Assembly: GCA_009760855.2 (NCBI GenBank)
Contig: WPIO01000071.1
Location: 576,001-640,000, forward strand
DNA: 64,000 nt
Origin: Cristatella mucedo
Taxonomy: Eukaryota; Bryozoa; Phylactolaemata; Cristatellidae
Reading direction: 5' to 3'
Below are positions 1 through 11,234 of this stretch, in pieces (position 1 is the stretch's first letter; each line of letters begins with the position of its first letter). Under the pieces are notes generated by a model. The model saw only the letters and a list, made by a program, of their open reading frames with translations. It was not told the origin of the DNA and did no database searches. Both the position numbers and the translations under genes were made by a program.

Positions 1-170
1 GACGTGTGCGCGCACGTACCCCACTGGGTGACGTGTGCGCGCACGTACCCCACTGGGTGACGTGTGCGCGCACGTACCCCACTGGGTGACGTGTGCGCGC
101 ACGTACCCCACTGGGTGACGTGTGCGCGCACGTACCCCACTGGGTGACGTGTGCGCGCACGTACCCCAAA
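1..170. repeat. 29-bp tandem repeat, about six copies
   Basis: A 29-base unit starts at 1, 30, 59, 88, 117 and 146, and the last copy is partial. The visible copies are essentially identical. Each unit holds the perfect 10-base palindrome GTGCGCGCAC. The array starts at the window edge, so its true length is unknown. It runs into a short A/G-rich stretch and a poly-C tract at about 178-188. Confidence 0.95.
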
Positions 171-1195
171 AAGAAAGCCCCCCCCCCAGCCTACGGGATG
201 GGGAGCAGAATGTAGCCGTCATAAACCTGAGATTAGCATTGCAGTCAACTCTAGGTAAACGCATTGAAAAGGTTATATCTGAATGCGAGGAGAAAAGAAG
301 AAACTATAATCACGAGAATAGATTCTAGGAGTCTGAAAACGGCAGATCTCATTAATTAGTCAGCACTGAAAAGTGAATAAGATGATTTGTCGGTCAATGT
401 ATTATATTAACTAGAGTTTCAAAAAGATTGTATGTTATTGAAAATTAATAACTAAATGCATGCAAATAGCTTTGTAAATTAAATAATCGAAGACATCGTT
501 TGCATAAGTTAAAACTTGTAACCGAAAAAAAACTGGTTCTCTACTAACCTTGACGACTCATGGCAGTCGCTCTGGAAGTAGAAATAAACTAAGAGGTAAA
601 TCTAAGACAGAAATGATGTTTAAGAAGATTTAGCACACTGCTTTAGTATCCTAAAAGCTCTGAGTTTACTCTTTTCGCTAGTTTTTAACGCTAGTTACAT
701 CGAGTTGGAGCCGATTTCGGGTTGACAGACTATGTATGATTTATATCTCTACTTAAAGCATGTGAACTAATCCGATATGTTGACGAAGTTTGCCTGAATC
801 TTTACTATTCTTTTTGTCGTGATAAAATGGTACTTGCCAGTAGTGAAAGCAGACAGGTTTTATAAATTAGGGAAACGTGTGGAGATTTAGCCACCTTTTC
901 TTTATCACGCCAAACCCGTGGAGTGAACCATTCCTTACATGTTGAGTAAAACGTTTCGGAAAACGTAGAGCTAGTCTGGTGATAGGAGATTATTTTGTAG
1001 CAAATATGCTATTTTTTAGTCAAACCTTTCTTACGATGTACACAAATGAGCAAGTAATTCTAAATTAACGCTAACTTGTATTCAGTTGGCTTACAGAATG
1101 TATAATCACGTCAATTACTTACAAATTGTTTCCTACATGACTCAAGCGGTTGAAAGTTTTGGCTTAATCTTTGTGGCCTGGTCTCTTAAAATTTT
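171..1195. other. AT-rich sequence without recognisable gene
   Basis: Apart from the poly-C tract at the left edge, this stretch shows no open frame with exon-like borders and no repeat that I recognise. Confidence 0.5.
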
Positions 1196-1745
1196 GTAAT
1201 AAAACTAGAATATATGTATAGCACCGCGCCCAAAGAACTCGTGTCTTTCTCGGCTTTAATATTTGATGCAAGGGAAGTATACTCGAATGGTTAGCGGTAG
1301 CTTTCTCAATGACAACGAGCATAACAAGGTTAGCGGCGACATGCACAGGGTCGGCATGCAAAAACGGTGAGTGCTCAAATGCACTGTTACAGCACTCATA
1401 AGCACGCAAAGGACTAATCACATGGAGCAACTAAATGCTTTGATAAGTATATTCATTTTTAGTTAATTTCTAAAGTAGGTGGCAGTACCCTTGAAATCGA
1501 TGCTTTGCTTGACTGGAAGCAAGTGCTGGTCAGCTAAAAGTGTTGTGACGCGGCAACTGTGACTCTTACGACAGGCAAGCCTGGCCAAGTTTTGCACCAG
1601 CAGTAACGCACCTGATTGCACGCGCCGAAGACGAGCAAACAGACAGTTACAGAAGTAGAGACGAATATCACGAATACATCGACAAATTTAGACGTAGCGT
1701 CCCTGTCTAAATACTTAAAACAGTCCCTGAACTTTTTCATTTTTT
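1196..1745 (-). mobile_element. Degenerate CR1/L2-like LINE fragment (family 1)
   Basis: On the minus strand this matches the 3' region seen in better copies such as 9845-11230: the 'gcgcccaaagaactc' tail block near 1228, the 'gacatgcacagggtcggcatgc' block near 1339, the 'gatgctttgcttgactggaagc' block near 1499 and the 'acgacaggcaagcc' block near 1569. Many substitutions mark it as old. No intact reading frame remains. Confidence 0.7.
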
Positions 1746-2011
1746 CGATGACATGTACGACTCTAGAACAAGCGAAGAAGATTTACCAGCTTACTAACTA
1801 AAGCACCTTTATACGACAGCAGTTTCCTTTGCATTACCCAGCTACACAGGAAAGCCGTTTTCCCCACCTTTTGGAAGTGCCAGCTGGGGTTGTGTACGCT
1901 TTTCTATATTCACTCGCTCGAGCTCGTCGTTTTATCAACTTCCAGCGAACTCTCAAGCTTCCTGCCAACTCAGCCTCTGCGGCGGCTCTGTTTAATTGAG
2001 CAACGTACGTG

Positions 2012-2018
2012 TATATAA
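2012..2018 (+). promoter_or_regulatory. Possible TATA box
   Basis: TATATAA lies about 108 bases upstream of an ATG at 2120 and upstream of the decayed receptor ectodomain. The motif is short and could be chance. The ATG-led stretch runs into a GTAAGT splice-donor-like site near 2150. Confidence 0.2.
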
Positions 2019-2159
2019 ATTGTGAATTGATACTGCACACGTGGGTAGGCTCGCAGCTATTTAATTGCGAACTGGCCCTGCTCCTGTTCGTTTGCTCCCA
2101 GAATCGCTACAACTTGAAATGGCAGGGATCGACTCTCTACTGTTCAGCGTAAGTTGTTT

Positions 2160-2633
2160 TCAAGCTCATCCGCGTGCGACGTATTATATTTTTGTATTAT
2201 ATTATGTGCGACGACGCCTGGCAAGCCATCTCTCAAGGTGACAGGATTGGAACTTTACCCAAGTTACCCAACCGTCGGCAGTGCGAACATTATTGGCCAC
2301 GTCTCCACTGAAATGGAGCTCTTCGCGAATTCCGTCCGTCGAACGAACGGGGCAACTGACCGGCGATCCAAATCGCTCTACGATGGCATTCAAGGCTGTG
2401 GATGCGCTTCCTTCAGAATTGTCAGGAGAATCGCTCTAAATTGTGAATGCACTTGAGAACTCTTACCTGGACTTGAGAGTTCATCGAAATCTTCTTTATC
2501 AACGACATCTCATTCTTCATCCGTGACTACGAACGATGCTAAAAGCTCTTCGACAAACTACAGCAGCATGTCGTCTATTGTAAACACTAGAAGCAGCTGC
2601 GAGCCTTCGTATTCCGGGAAGTCGGACCATCAG
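2160..2633 (+). pseudogene. Broken ectodomain and Ser/Thr stalk of receptor-like locus 1
   Basis: One frame encodes a Cys-containing stretch ending in a Cys-Glu-Cys-Thr motif. A TGA stop at 2454-2456 follows, and the same frame then continues as a Ser/Thr-rich stalk (about 2480-2633) ending at a good donor, CAG|GTAATT. The layout parallels exon 2 of the intact receptor at 20126-20617: a Cys-rich domain closing on Y/N-x-C, then a Ser/Thr stalk. The in-frame stop, and a phase 0 donor that does not fit the phase 1 transmembrane exon at 5595, argue for decay or a mis-assigned exon. The 5' limit is not defined. Homology to the lectin-like domain is weak. Confidence 0.3.
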
Positions 2634-2639
2634 GTAATT

Positions 2640-3700
2640 CATTTTAGCTCGTACACCTTCATTTGCTGTTTTTCGATCATTTTCACAAGATTATCCTGTT
2701 ATCAGGTTGCAACAAATACGTATTATATTCAGGCATACATTATTAATTTTAAAATTATGTTATGGGATACCCTTGTGCCTCTTGCCTAACCTATTTAAAG
2801 GCGTAGTGCTAGTATTCAATCTGTAATCCGCGCCTTGTGAATTGCAATCATATCTGATCACATCATTTTGGTGCGGCCACACTGCTCAGGAAGCTTTTAA
2901 AGGTTAGGGACGTCTGTTCAGACAATTTCCACTATCATGAGTGCTTTGTAACTAATTAGGATCAATTCTTCAGAGTATTTTAGTCCTAAAAACGAAATGG
3001 TTTTAAATGCAGAAAATGCACTTAACTGATTCCGGACGCAATCAGTAACTATTTGTCGGTACTCATGTGAATACCTCCAAAAATGGAGTGTTAGAGCCTC
3101 TGTAGAATCTGTGAATCTTCCTTAAACAACGAAAGGCACTCTGATTATTCACGGATACGTTAAGCAATGATTTGGAAAACTTCTAAGTTCCTGTTTGGAA
3201 ACTGCGACAAGTTAGGTATTTTAGAGAGCAGTGCATAGGTCGTAAAATCCCTTTGATCAAGAAACTTCGATTGCACAGCTAAGATTACCTTGTTTCTCGG
3301 TGCAAGAACTGATTACAAAACCTAGCCCTTAACGTATGTGACAGTTATTTTAGCAGCCGTCCTAGTAGATAAACGTCTGGGCACAATCTGCAGTAACTAG
3401 CAGTATGAAATCAAATGTAATGTGATTATGGCTCAAACGTGTCCAGCAGCGGTACTATATTCTGCTAACCTCCGCGGTCCTTAAAAACTAACATTTTGTC
3501 AGTACTGTAGAAAGTTATTAGTAGCAAAGTTAGCAATAGCATACAAAAACCTCAACTTACATAAATTGAGGATAATGCCCAGCTGTAGCAGCTGAATATA
3601 GAAACAGGGTTACTATCTACGATCACGCTTAGTTGAGAGGCAGGATTTTCTTGAATTTATCCTTAGAATTTAGTAGGGCATGTGCATCACGTGCTCTTCT
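2640..3700. other. Intron-like sequence, nothing recognised
   Basis: This AT-rich stretch lies between the locus-1 stalk and a SINE. No supported exon or repeat was seen. Confidence 0.4.
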
Positions 3701-3703
3701 TCC

Positions 3704-3890
3704 GCGTTAGTCTCTCTGCTAGGTGAGGCGGTTGCTTCTCACGACATTGGTCCCGAGGTCGTGGGTTCTAATCCTGTGGGGGGGGGTGTGATCCTCTATT
3801 GCCGCTGCAAGCGATGATGATGGTCGTAAAGGCTCTTCTGTCGCTACACAAAAGAGGCTGTTAAATCAGCTAGTATATTTTTTTATAGCC
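3704..3890 (+). mobile_element. tRNA-derived SINE
   Basis: The head is tRNA-like, with an A-box-like stretch 'ctaggtgaggcgg' near 3720 and a B-box-like GGGTTCTAATCC near 3765. The body ends in 'ggctcttctgtcgctacacaaaa' and then 'ggctgttaaatcagctagta' plus a T run. The same body and 3' end occur on the minus strand at 62130-62305, where the B box is the perfect GGTTCGATTCC. Confidence 0.75.
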
Positions 3891-4790
3891 AATTAAAGTC
3901 TCCTCGAATTAGTATTCTAAATGTGTGGTATCGACGGCCTCAAAACGAATACTGCACATGCTCACAGTACTGAATTGTGAATATCGGCTCTCATGAAAAT
4001 TTAGAAATCTACCTGTAGTATTACGTCACCCGAGCAATAATCACGCTTCAATTATACAGAAGGCTGCATTACGATATCCAAGCATTTTTCGTCTTGCATC
4101 CTGATTTAGCCTTTTCATTTTTAACTTTAATAGAGCTTGATACAATTATTCAAGCAAATCGGTGCATCTTTTTTAAGATTAGCAGATAATTGACAGTTAC
4201 AAGAGTCAACTTGTAGCTCGAGATTCCTAAAGCTCGCGAGAGAACAGATTGCCTATTAATTTTTTCTATCATACAAGTTTTTGTGAGCCATGCATAAATC
4301 CCTGCAGTGCAGAGGTACAAAAACTCGTAATTGTAATACAAAAATGTACCTGCTAATTTTAGCATGAACTTTTCATTATCAAGCACGTTACCACTCACTT
4401 TTTAATCATGTTTTTTTTGCAGCCAATTCAAACGAATTAAAAATAGATTGAGTTCTCTGAAGGCGTTTGGTCCTGTGTATTATTACTGTCATGTTATTGA
4501 AGCGCCAGCGTGAAAAGCACCATTTGCATTTGGGTTAATCTTCTCCCAAAGTGCTGCTGACTTTTGAAATTCATTGTAATTTTAAAATATCTTTATTTTA
4601 AATTACCCCAGCATAAATTAAAGGTTACATGTACCTTCTTATTCAATAGACAAGGTCGTTACGTTCCACTGCTCTCATTACTGTCGACGACTATAGCAGT
4701 CCGACTGTGCCTGATCTTGGAAACGCTACACAAATATGCAACCAACTTCCGTTATTTCACAAGTTTGCATAATGTATAAAGGTCCAGGTT
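3891..4790. other. Intron-like AT-rich sequence, nothing recognised
   Basis: No exon with credible borders and no repeat could be supported here. Confidence 0.35.
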
Positions 4791-4794
4791 ATAT

Positions 4795-5110
4795 TTTATT
4801 CACTGTTTATACTCTGCCGATGTACTTTTCAGGCACAATCTAGGCTTTAATTTATACACAGATGACACTAATTTGTGCCTTGGCTTTGATCTCTCCCATC
4901 CCTCAAGCATGTCGAAACCACAAAACTCTCTTGTGGCATGTATGGATGACATTTGTGCATGGATAGCAGCACCATTTCTTAAATTACATGATGATAAAAC
5001 CAACTAAGGAGTAATAGGCAAGCCAAGTGTGATTGATAAATTGGGAAATGCAAGTCTCAAAACGGGATCTGCCAGCATATCTCCCGTTGAATATGCACTT
5101 AATCTATGTG
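4795..5110 (+). mobile_element. CR1/L2-like LINE reverse transcriptase fragment
   Basis: The + strand reads as a decayed reverse transcriptase palm. It has a Y-T-D-D version of the catalytic F/YxDD box (near 4855), followed by an L-x-L-G-F-D-L-S-H-P-S-S stretch and an FLKL..DDKTN stretch, the same order as in the copy at 10485-11075 (minus). In-frame stops interrupt it. Confidence 0.7.
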
Positions 5111-5594
5111 TCCTATTCCAAAGGGACCTTTGCGGTCATTAGACCTCCACATGCGTTTCGCAGTCAAGTCTGCCTACTTTCAGCTACACATCATTGCTCA
5201 AATTTAGGCTAGTTTACCCAGGGATACCACATCTAAATTGGTCAATATGTTTGCGATGTCTCACAACGTTTCAATGCAAATATATCTATGCAATTACTGA
5301 ACAGTTCTCTACCCCGCGCATCAAAAACCTTCAAAAGAATTAGGAAATCGTCCCGCTTAGTTGTTGAGCCTTTTTATGAGCCCTAATCTTTCTAGGGTTC
5401 CGCTTTGCTTCTCAACGCTATGCATTTACTTCGTTCTAAGAAAATAACTACTTCGCCCAGATTAAATACAGATTTTATGAAGGACTCTTAAGCTGGAGCG
5501 TACTACTACTCTCATGAAAATCTTTCTAGGATATAAGTAGTGAGCCAAGCGTCCGCATATAAAGTGGATTTTTATTCACTGAATGTCTTTCCAG

Positions 5595-5709
5595 CAGAAG
5601 AAATAGATCGAGTCGAAGACACAGATGTTGGAGTTGTTGTGGCTGCCACCGCTTGCAGTGTTGTAGTCTGCGGAGCATTCTTTGTGGCACTGGTGCTCTT
5701 TCGTAAGAG
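5595..5709 (+). CDS. Transmembrane exon of receptor-like locus 1
   Basis: The exon lies between a pyrimidine-rich acceptor (tctttccag) and a strong donor (AGAG|GTAAGA), with phase 1 in and phase 2 out. Those are the same phases as the transmembrane exon of the intact receptor at 26093-26192. It encodes about 14 mostly acidic juxtamembrane residues, a roughly 22-residue hydrophobic span (VVVAATACSVVVCGAFFVAL) and a basic stop-transfer F-R-K-R. The acceptor is a tandem CAGCAG (NAGNAG), which could add or drop one residue. It may be the best-preserved piece of a decaying paralogue or an exon of a live gene. The function is unknown. Confidence 0.5.
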
Positions 5710-5799
5710 GTAAGAAGATAGATAGCCTTGTACATTTTGTGTTTGTGGTGCTTCACCTCCTAATAGCGCTTCTATAAATTTGCTCACACAGTTCTTAGG

Positions 5800-6000
5800 C
5801 AACAACTACTAATGTCCTGCGGCCGACTATGACACATCCCTTCTAGCAGTCCACAGCTAATACGTTCATGCTACTCACTTACCTCGACTGCCCTCCTGAC
5901 TCACCAATGCTTCTCACTTTCTGTTTTGCGTGATAAGACGCGTAATGGCTACCGAATGCCTACCGATGTATCATAGGCTACGAGTGTGCTATGAAAAGCT
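5800..6000 (+). mobile_element. LINE family 2 3' fragment
   Basis: This is a degenerate match to the end of the LINE at 23560-24630: 'ccgactatgacacatccctt', then 'catgctactcactta', then 'tgcgtgataagacgcgtaatggctaccgaatgcctacc'. No coding capacity is left. Confidence 0.6.
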
Positions 6001-6086
6001 GTCGTGCTGAACACCCAGAAAATCTTTGTTAGTTTTAGTAGTGACAGGCGGAAATACATGGACATAGAAATAGGTAAACATATAAC

Positions 6087-6580
6087 AATAGTAATCATAA
6101 TGATAGTACACTTGATAAAGCGCCCTCAGAGAACTCAATCTCTTTCTAGGCACTTTACATTTGCTGCAAAGGAAACACGGTTGAATAGTAAGTGGTATCA
6201 TGCTTGATAAACAGCATGAATAACATGGTTAGGGGTGACATACACAGGTTCAGCATGCAATTGCGATTAGAGGCAGCATGCGACAGTGTCAGCAGGCGTA
6301 AGCACATAAAGGTCGAATCACAGGGACCCACTAGATGCTGTCATAAATAGGCGCATTTCTAAGTTCTTTTCAAATATGGTCAAGTCAGTGGATGTCATGA
6401 CGTGATTATTATACATAATAGTCGGAAGTGAATTTCATGCTTTGGGAGCATAAGAACTAAATGCACGGTCTCCAAAGGATTTAAGGTTCGTTCGAGGTAT
6501 TGGTAAACTGTTGGATTACAAGAAATGAGTGGTGCAATGCTGGGCCTGATGGGGGAGTAGATTTGATAATATTTATTCTT
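6087..6580 (-). mobile_element. LINE family 1, 5'-truncated 3' end
   Basis: The family-1 3' terminus (complement of 'gcgccctcagagaactcaat' and 'aggcactttacatttgctgc') begins at 6087 beside an imperfect AAT-like tail. The usual 'catggttaggggtgacat' and 'ggtctccaaaggattt' blocks follow. It is transcribed leftward and has no intact frame. Confidence 0.8.
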
Positions 6581-6919
6581 ATCTCATTTGGAAAGGTATC
6601 CCTTAAGGTATTAGAGCCAGATGCTGGTCAGAAAACGACTAGTTAACCAACCATTCTAATTCTTGAGAATGTGTGGGTTACGAAAGAGTTACAATGCATT
6701 TGGAGGACACAAACTGGAGAATACCAATAAGCATCTATTCTAAGCCTTGAAAGTATTTTCTTATCTTAGCGATGCACTAGCAATTGTAGCACCAAATCCA
6801 GAAAATAATAACACGCTTTATTGGGAAAACGCAAGAGATTTGAAGTTTAATGCAAACCACATTAGCGTCGTTAGTTTCATCGGTCAGGATTGAGCTGGTA
6901 ATGTTTTGTTTTCTCTTAG

Positions 6920-7013
6920 GAAAATCTTCCGTTTTAAGGGAGCATCCTACAGCGTGAAGAGATCAGATGGGACCGAGCGAGCATCAGCAGAAGCGAGGGG
7001 GACAATCTGCTGA
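6920..7013 (+). CDS. Short cytoplasmic tail exon of receptor-like locus 1
   Basis: A polypyrimidine acceptor (ttttctcttag|G) opens a phase 2 exon that fits the phase 2 donor at 5709. The joined codon gives Arg, as at the same junction of the intact receptor. It encodes 30 residues, starting K-I-F-R-F-K-G-A-S-Y, rich in Ser, Arg and Glu, and ends at TGA 7011-7013. The intact receptor's last exon also starts with Lys and a hydrophobic pair after that Arg. This could be a short-tail isoform lacking signalling tyrosines, the alternative being the exon at 12311. Confidence 0.4.
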
Positions 7014-7339
7014 TGATGGTAGATGTATTGCTGAATAATACAATGAAATTCCGTTGCCAAGGTATGTGCATGGCCGGCCATTTTCACTGTTTATCGAGTC
7101 AACTCTTTTAGCTGACTCAAATAATAGCATTGGAAAGATTGCTCCCTTGGCTTTCACCTGAGATTAGGCCATCATGCTGATATGTCACGTATTGGAATGA
7201 AATTTGAAATGCAAGTTCAGCTCTACCCTTTCTGCCCTATTTTTTAATATTTTCGACTTCGGCTTGATGCATTTGGCTGTATGCGTCATCAAACTTCCGG
7301 GAGCTTTATTTTCCGTAATCGTGGACATGCAGAAATCAT

Positions 7340-7545
7340 AAGCTTCCGGTTTACATCCGGGCTAGGCGCGGTTCGCTCGGCAAATTTTTCTTTTCATGCG
7401 GAAGTCGTCAGAACTTCCTATCCCAGTCTATCGTGCGTGTCTTTTGAAAGGTACCATAAGCACAGATTTGATTTTCGGACAATTATTGTAAGTATTTTAA
7501 TGATTTTCCCCCATATATATGTCACAGGCAAGTTTGTGCGGAAGT
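7340..7545 (+). repeat. Unclassified dispersed repeat
   Basis: From 'catccgggctaggcgcggtt' onward this aligns, with many changes, to about 21745-21945 and 54995-55180. All share 'gtctttt.aaagtacc.taa', 'gattttc..acaattt' and 'atgattttcc'. No protein or terminal structure is recognisable. Confidence 0.5.
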
Positions 7546-7566
7546 TTTGACAACGCTGCCTGGCTG

Positions 7567-7750
7567 CTGTACATTTCGCCGATTTAGTAGCCTCTTTTGT
7601 GTAGATGATGACAGATGAGCCTTGACGTCCATCATCGCCATTAGCAGCTGCAATACTAAGTTGCTTACCCCAATAATGTTACCTACGACTTTGGGACCGA
7701 GGTCGTGATAAGTAAACGCATCACCTAATGAGTCATTACGTCTCGCTGTA
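7567..7750 (-). mobile_element. Degenerate tRNA-derived SINE
   Basis: It carries 'gggaccgaggtcgtgataagtaa' and 'gatgatgacagatgagcctt', the complements of the SINE head and tail at 3704-3890. The B box is damaged. Confidence 0.55.
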
Positions 7751-8395
7751 CCCCGAGTAATTTCAGTCCACTTATCGTGCAGCCATAATACTCCATAGGC
7801 ACTGTAGATTGACTCGTAAACTCATCTCCTAGTCATTCTACGTCGCCTACATCTTAGGTCTTTTTCCTTCACCTTCTCTTTCAATTTGCTGTTGCTAACA
7901 TTTACCCACACTTCTCTAAAAGTATTCTAAACTTCTTCGTTAACCAGTCTTGCCAACGCTGACGACCAGTCTGGAAATTCTCTAAACATTAAGGTGCATC
8001 CTAAGCTAACGTTCAGTGTAATTCAAGCATTGCTTTTACGATTGAAAATGAAAAGTGAAGAACAATATGTGCAGATATGAACAAATATGTGCCTCGTCAA
8101 CCAGCACCAATGGCATCACACTTCATACTAAAGCGAATGTCTGATTAATTCATGTAGCTATCGTAAAGAACTCACACTCAGGTGTTTCACATCTAACTCA
8201 GAGCTCGAGCCCATGAGCTTTGTCTCCAAAAGCCATTACGTTAACTTCCAGGCGAAACCGGAAGCAAACGAGAAGCTTTCAATGGCTACCGGAAGTAGCA
8301 TGTGTCATATCTCTAACTTCCTTTCGTTCTCTCTTCAGTATATTATTCAGGTTCAATCAGCTTGCACAGAATTTATGTAATTCATTGTAATATAT
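7751..8395. other. No recognised feature
   Basis: AT-rich, intron-like sequence between a SINE and a LINE fragment. Confidence 0.35.
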
Positions 8396-8633
8396 CTCCG
8401 TTTTTAACACCACAAAGCCACAGAGACTATGTGGGTGTTACGAAGCAGAGCTTTTTGTATACAGCACTCACAGCCTAAGCGGTTTTCGGTACGCATTCGG
8501 TACCGAACAGACTTCATCTCAAGCAAAAAAGGAGAAAGTGAGAAGCATAGCAGAGTCGGGAGAGCAGCTGAGGTAGTGAGTGGCATGGAAGTAGCAGCTC
8601 AGGACAACTCGAAAGTATGAACCATAGCCGGAT
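8396..8633 (-). mobile_element. LINE family 2 3' end fragment
   Basis: The complement of the family-2 terminus ('cacccacatagtctctgtggctttgtgg') is followed leftward by the degenerate block also found at 24480-24600 and 47850-48080. Inner sequence is replaced at 8634 by a long CT array. Confidence 0.7.
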
Positions 8634-8634
8634 G

Positions 8635-8763
<129 letters not shown>

Positions 8764-9425
8764 ATGTGTGCTGTCCAGTATTTGAGTAGCATAATAAGTC
8801 GATTACAAGAAATGCAGCCAGAGATGATGAGATGACAAGCTATAATGTCTTGCAGCGAGAAAAGAGAGAGAGAGAGGGAGGGAGGGAGCGATATAGAGGA
8901 AAGAATATGTTCAAATGCCTCAGCCACGTAAATTGGACACTGCTTCCTATCACAGTCGGAAATATATGCCTTACTCCGTCTCAGTAAGCCTACAGCAAAC
9001 TAAACTTAAAGAGGATTCTAATAAGCCAAGCCGTGCGTTCAAAATAATTATACGGGTAGATTAGGAAAAGCTTTACACGTGCATTGTCTAGTTCGTGCTA
9101 CCTAGCATCTTTCCTACTAAGCAGTTGTTCTAGTGTCTTCTAAGGCATTGACACACACTTTTTTTAGATCAAGCTTAATGTCGTGGTATTCCGAGCTTCT
9201 CAGTATTTTATGTCATGGATGTTAATGTTATTAGCTCATGTTAAACAAACCTCTTAGAGTGACTATTACTGAACTTGGCCAGAGTTGTAAGTCATTTGGA
9301 GTGGTTTATTATGGTAGCAATGTAACGTACATTCTGTAACGAACTGTTTACGCGAAAAAAAATCTCTCGTAAGGCCACATTAAAAAAATCCTCATACGCA
9401 TGGAATCCATTTGCAATAGTAGTAG

Positions 9426-9426
<1 letters not shown>

Positions 9427-9460
<34 letters not shown>

Positions 9461-9842
9461 TACTTGATAAAGCGCCCTCAAAGAACCCAATCTCTCTCTA
9501 GGCGTTTTACATTTGCTGCAAAGGGAAATGCAATTGAATGGTGAGTAAAATCACGCTTGATAAACAAACAAAATGAATAACATGGTTAGGGGTGACATGC
9601 ACAGGCTCAGCATGCAAATTTGGTTAGTGGCAGCATGCACAGTGTCAGCAACCATAAGCACATCAAGGACTAATCACAGGGACCCACTAAATGCTGTCCT
9701 AAATAGGTGCGTTTGAAAATTCTTTTTAAATGTGGTCAGGTCAGAGGATGTTCTGACGCAGGTCGGGAGGAAGTTCCAGGCTTTGGGAGCATACGAACTA
9801 AATGCACGGTCTCCAAAGGATTTGAGGTTTGTACGGGTTATT
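9427..9842 (-). mobile_element. LINE family 1, 5'-truncated copy with AAT tail
   Basis: A clean (AAT)n tract at 9427-9460 marks the 3' tail of a leftward copy. The conserved terminal block, 'catggttaggggtgacatgcacagg' and 'ggtctccaaaggatttgagg' follow. It breaks off just before a second copy begins. Confidence 0.85.
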
Positions 9843-9844
9843 TT

Positions 9845-11230
9845 TAATAATAATAATAATAATATTGCACTTGATAAAGCACCCTCAGAGAACTTAATCT
9901 CTTTCTAGGCGCTTTACATTTGCTGCAAAGTGATACGCAACAGAATAGTAAGTAAAATCATGCTTGAAAAACAAACAAAATGAATAACATGGTTAGGGGT
10001 TACATGCACTGGGTCAGCATGCAAATGTGGTTAGTGGCAGCATGAACAGTGTCAGCACGCATAAGCACATCGAGGACGAATCACAAGGACCCACTAAATG
10101 CTGTCCTAAATAGGTTAGACTGTTGGATTCCGAAAAGCGGGTGGTACGATGCTTTGCCTGATGGGGGAGTATATCTGAGAGATAGGCTGCAGCCAAAGAA
10201 TGAAGTGACCTCAAAGTGAGCGACAAAACCTTGAAGTCAATCAGTTGCTTGACAAGAAGCCAGTGCAGGTCGGCGAGAAGTGGAGTAATGTGGCAACTGC
10301 AACGCTTACGACAGACAAGCCTAGCTGCGGAGTTTTGCACCAGCTGCAATCACCTGATCGCACATGACGGTAGGCCAGCGAGCAGTGAGTTGCAGAAGTC
10401 GAGACGGGATGTCACGAATGCATGGACCAACTTAGACGTGGTATCCTTATTTAAACAAGCCCGAAATTTAGCAATGTTATGAAGCTAAAAATAAGCTGAT
10501 TCAACAGGAGATATGCTGGCAGAGCCAATTTTTAGTCTCAGCCTTTCAAAGTTCTTAATCACACTAGGTTTTCCCATAACTAGTAAGTTAGTTTCATCAT
10601 CGTTAAGTTTTAGAAAATTTGCTGCCATCCATGTGCGGAAGTCACCAATACATGCAGCAAGTGAGTTAAGAGAATTTGAGGTGCTCGAAGGCTGAGAGGG
10701 ATCAAAGAAAAGGTACAACTGAGTTTCATCCGCATTGAAGTGAAAGCCTAGAATGTGCTTGGCAATCACATCAGCAAAAGGTAGAGTATAAACCGTGAAA
10801 AGAACCGGACCTAGCACGGAGCCCTGAGGTACGCCATATTTTAGACGTACCTCAGATGATCTTTGTCCATTCATGTCAATACTCTGGAGTCTTCCACTGA
10901 GACAGGATCTGAACCACTGCAGAGCAGTGCCAGTGATGCCCAGGCGAGATGGGAGGTGCTCTAGAAGGACTTTGTGATCGACGGTATTAAAAGCTGCCGA
11001 AAGATCGAGCAAAAAAAGCAGAGACACTCTACCCATGTCTGCATTCCTAAGTAGATCGTTGTATACCCGAAGCAATGCTACTTCTGTGGAGTGATTAGCT
11101 CTAAAGCCAGACTAGAACTTACTAGCAAGGTGTGAGGTTACGACATACGAGCTTAGCTGGTCCGCCACGATCTGTTCCAGTGTCTTTGATAGGAACGGTA
11201 CAAGGGAGACTGGGCGGTAGTAGTAGTAAA
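9845..11230 (-). mobile_element. LINE family 1 copy with reverse transcriptase remnant
   Basis: This leftward copy has an AAT tail at 9845-9865 and about 1.35 kb of body. Frame 10485-11075 (minus) encodes most of a CR1/L2/Jockey-type palm: an FLLDLSAAFNTVDH box, a YGVPQGSVLGPVLF box and the catalytic box as F-N-A-D-E, then the FLKLNDDETN stretch. Upstream, 11085-11230 matches the thumbward linker in pieces. The second catalytic Asp is Glu and the frame is cut on both sides, so the copy should be inactive. It sits head to tail with the copy at 9427. Confidence 0.88.
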
Positions 11231-11234
11231 ATCA

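Noticed and set aside
1-170. CRISPR array
   Set aside because: The units are identical end to end with no variable spacers, and the surrounding sequence is eukaryotic.
9427-11230. One continuous LINE copy
   Set aside because: Two separate AAT tails and terminal blocks at 9427 and 9845 show two copies in tandem.
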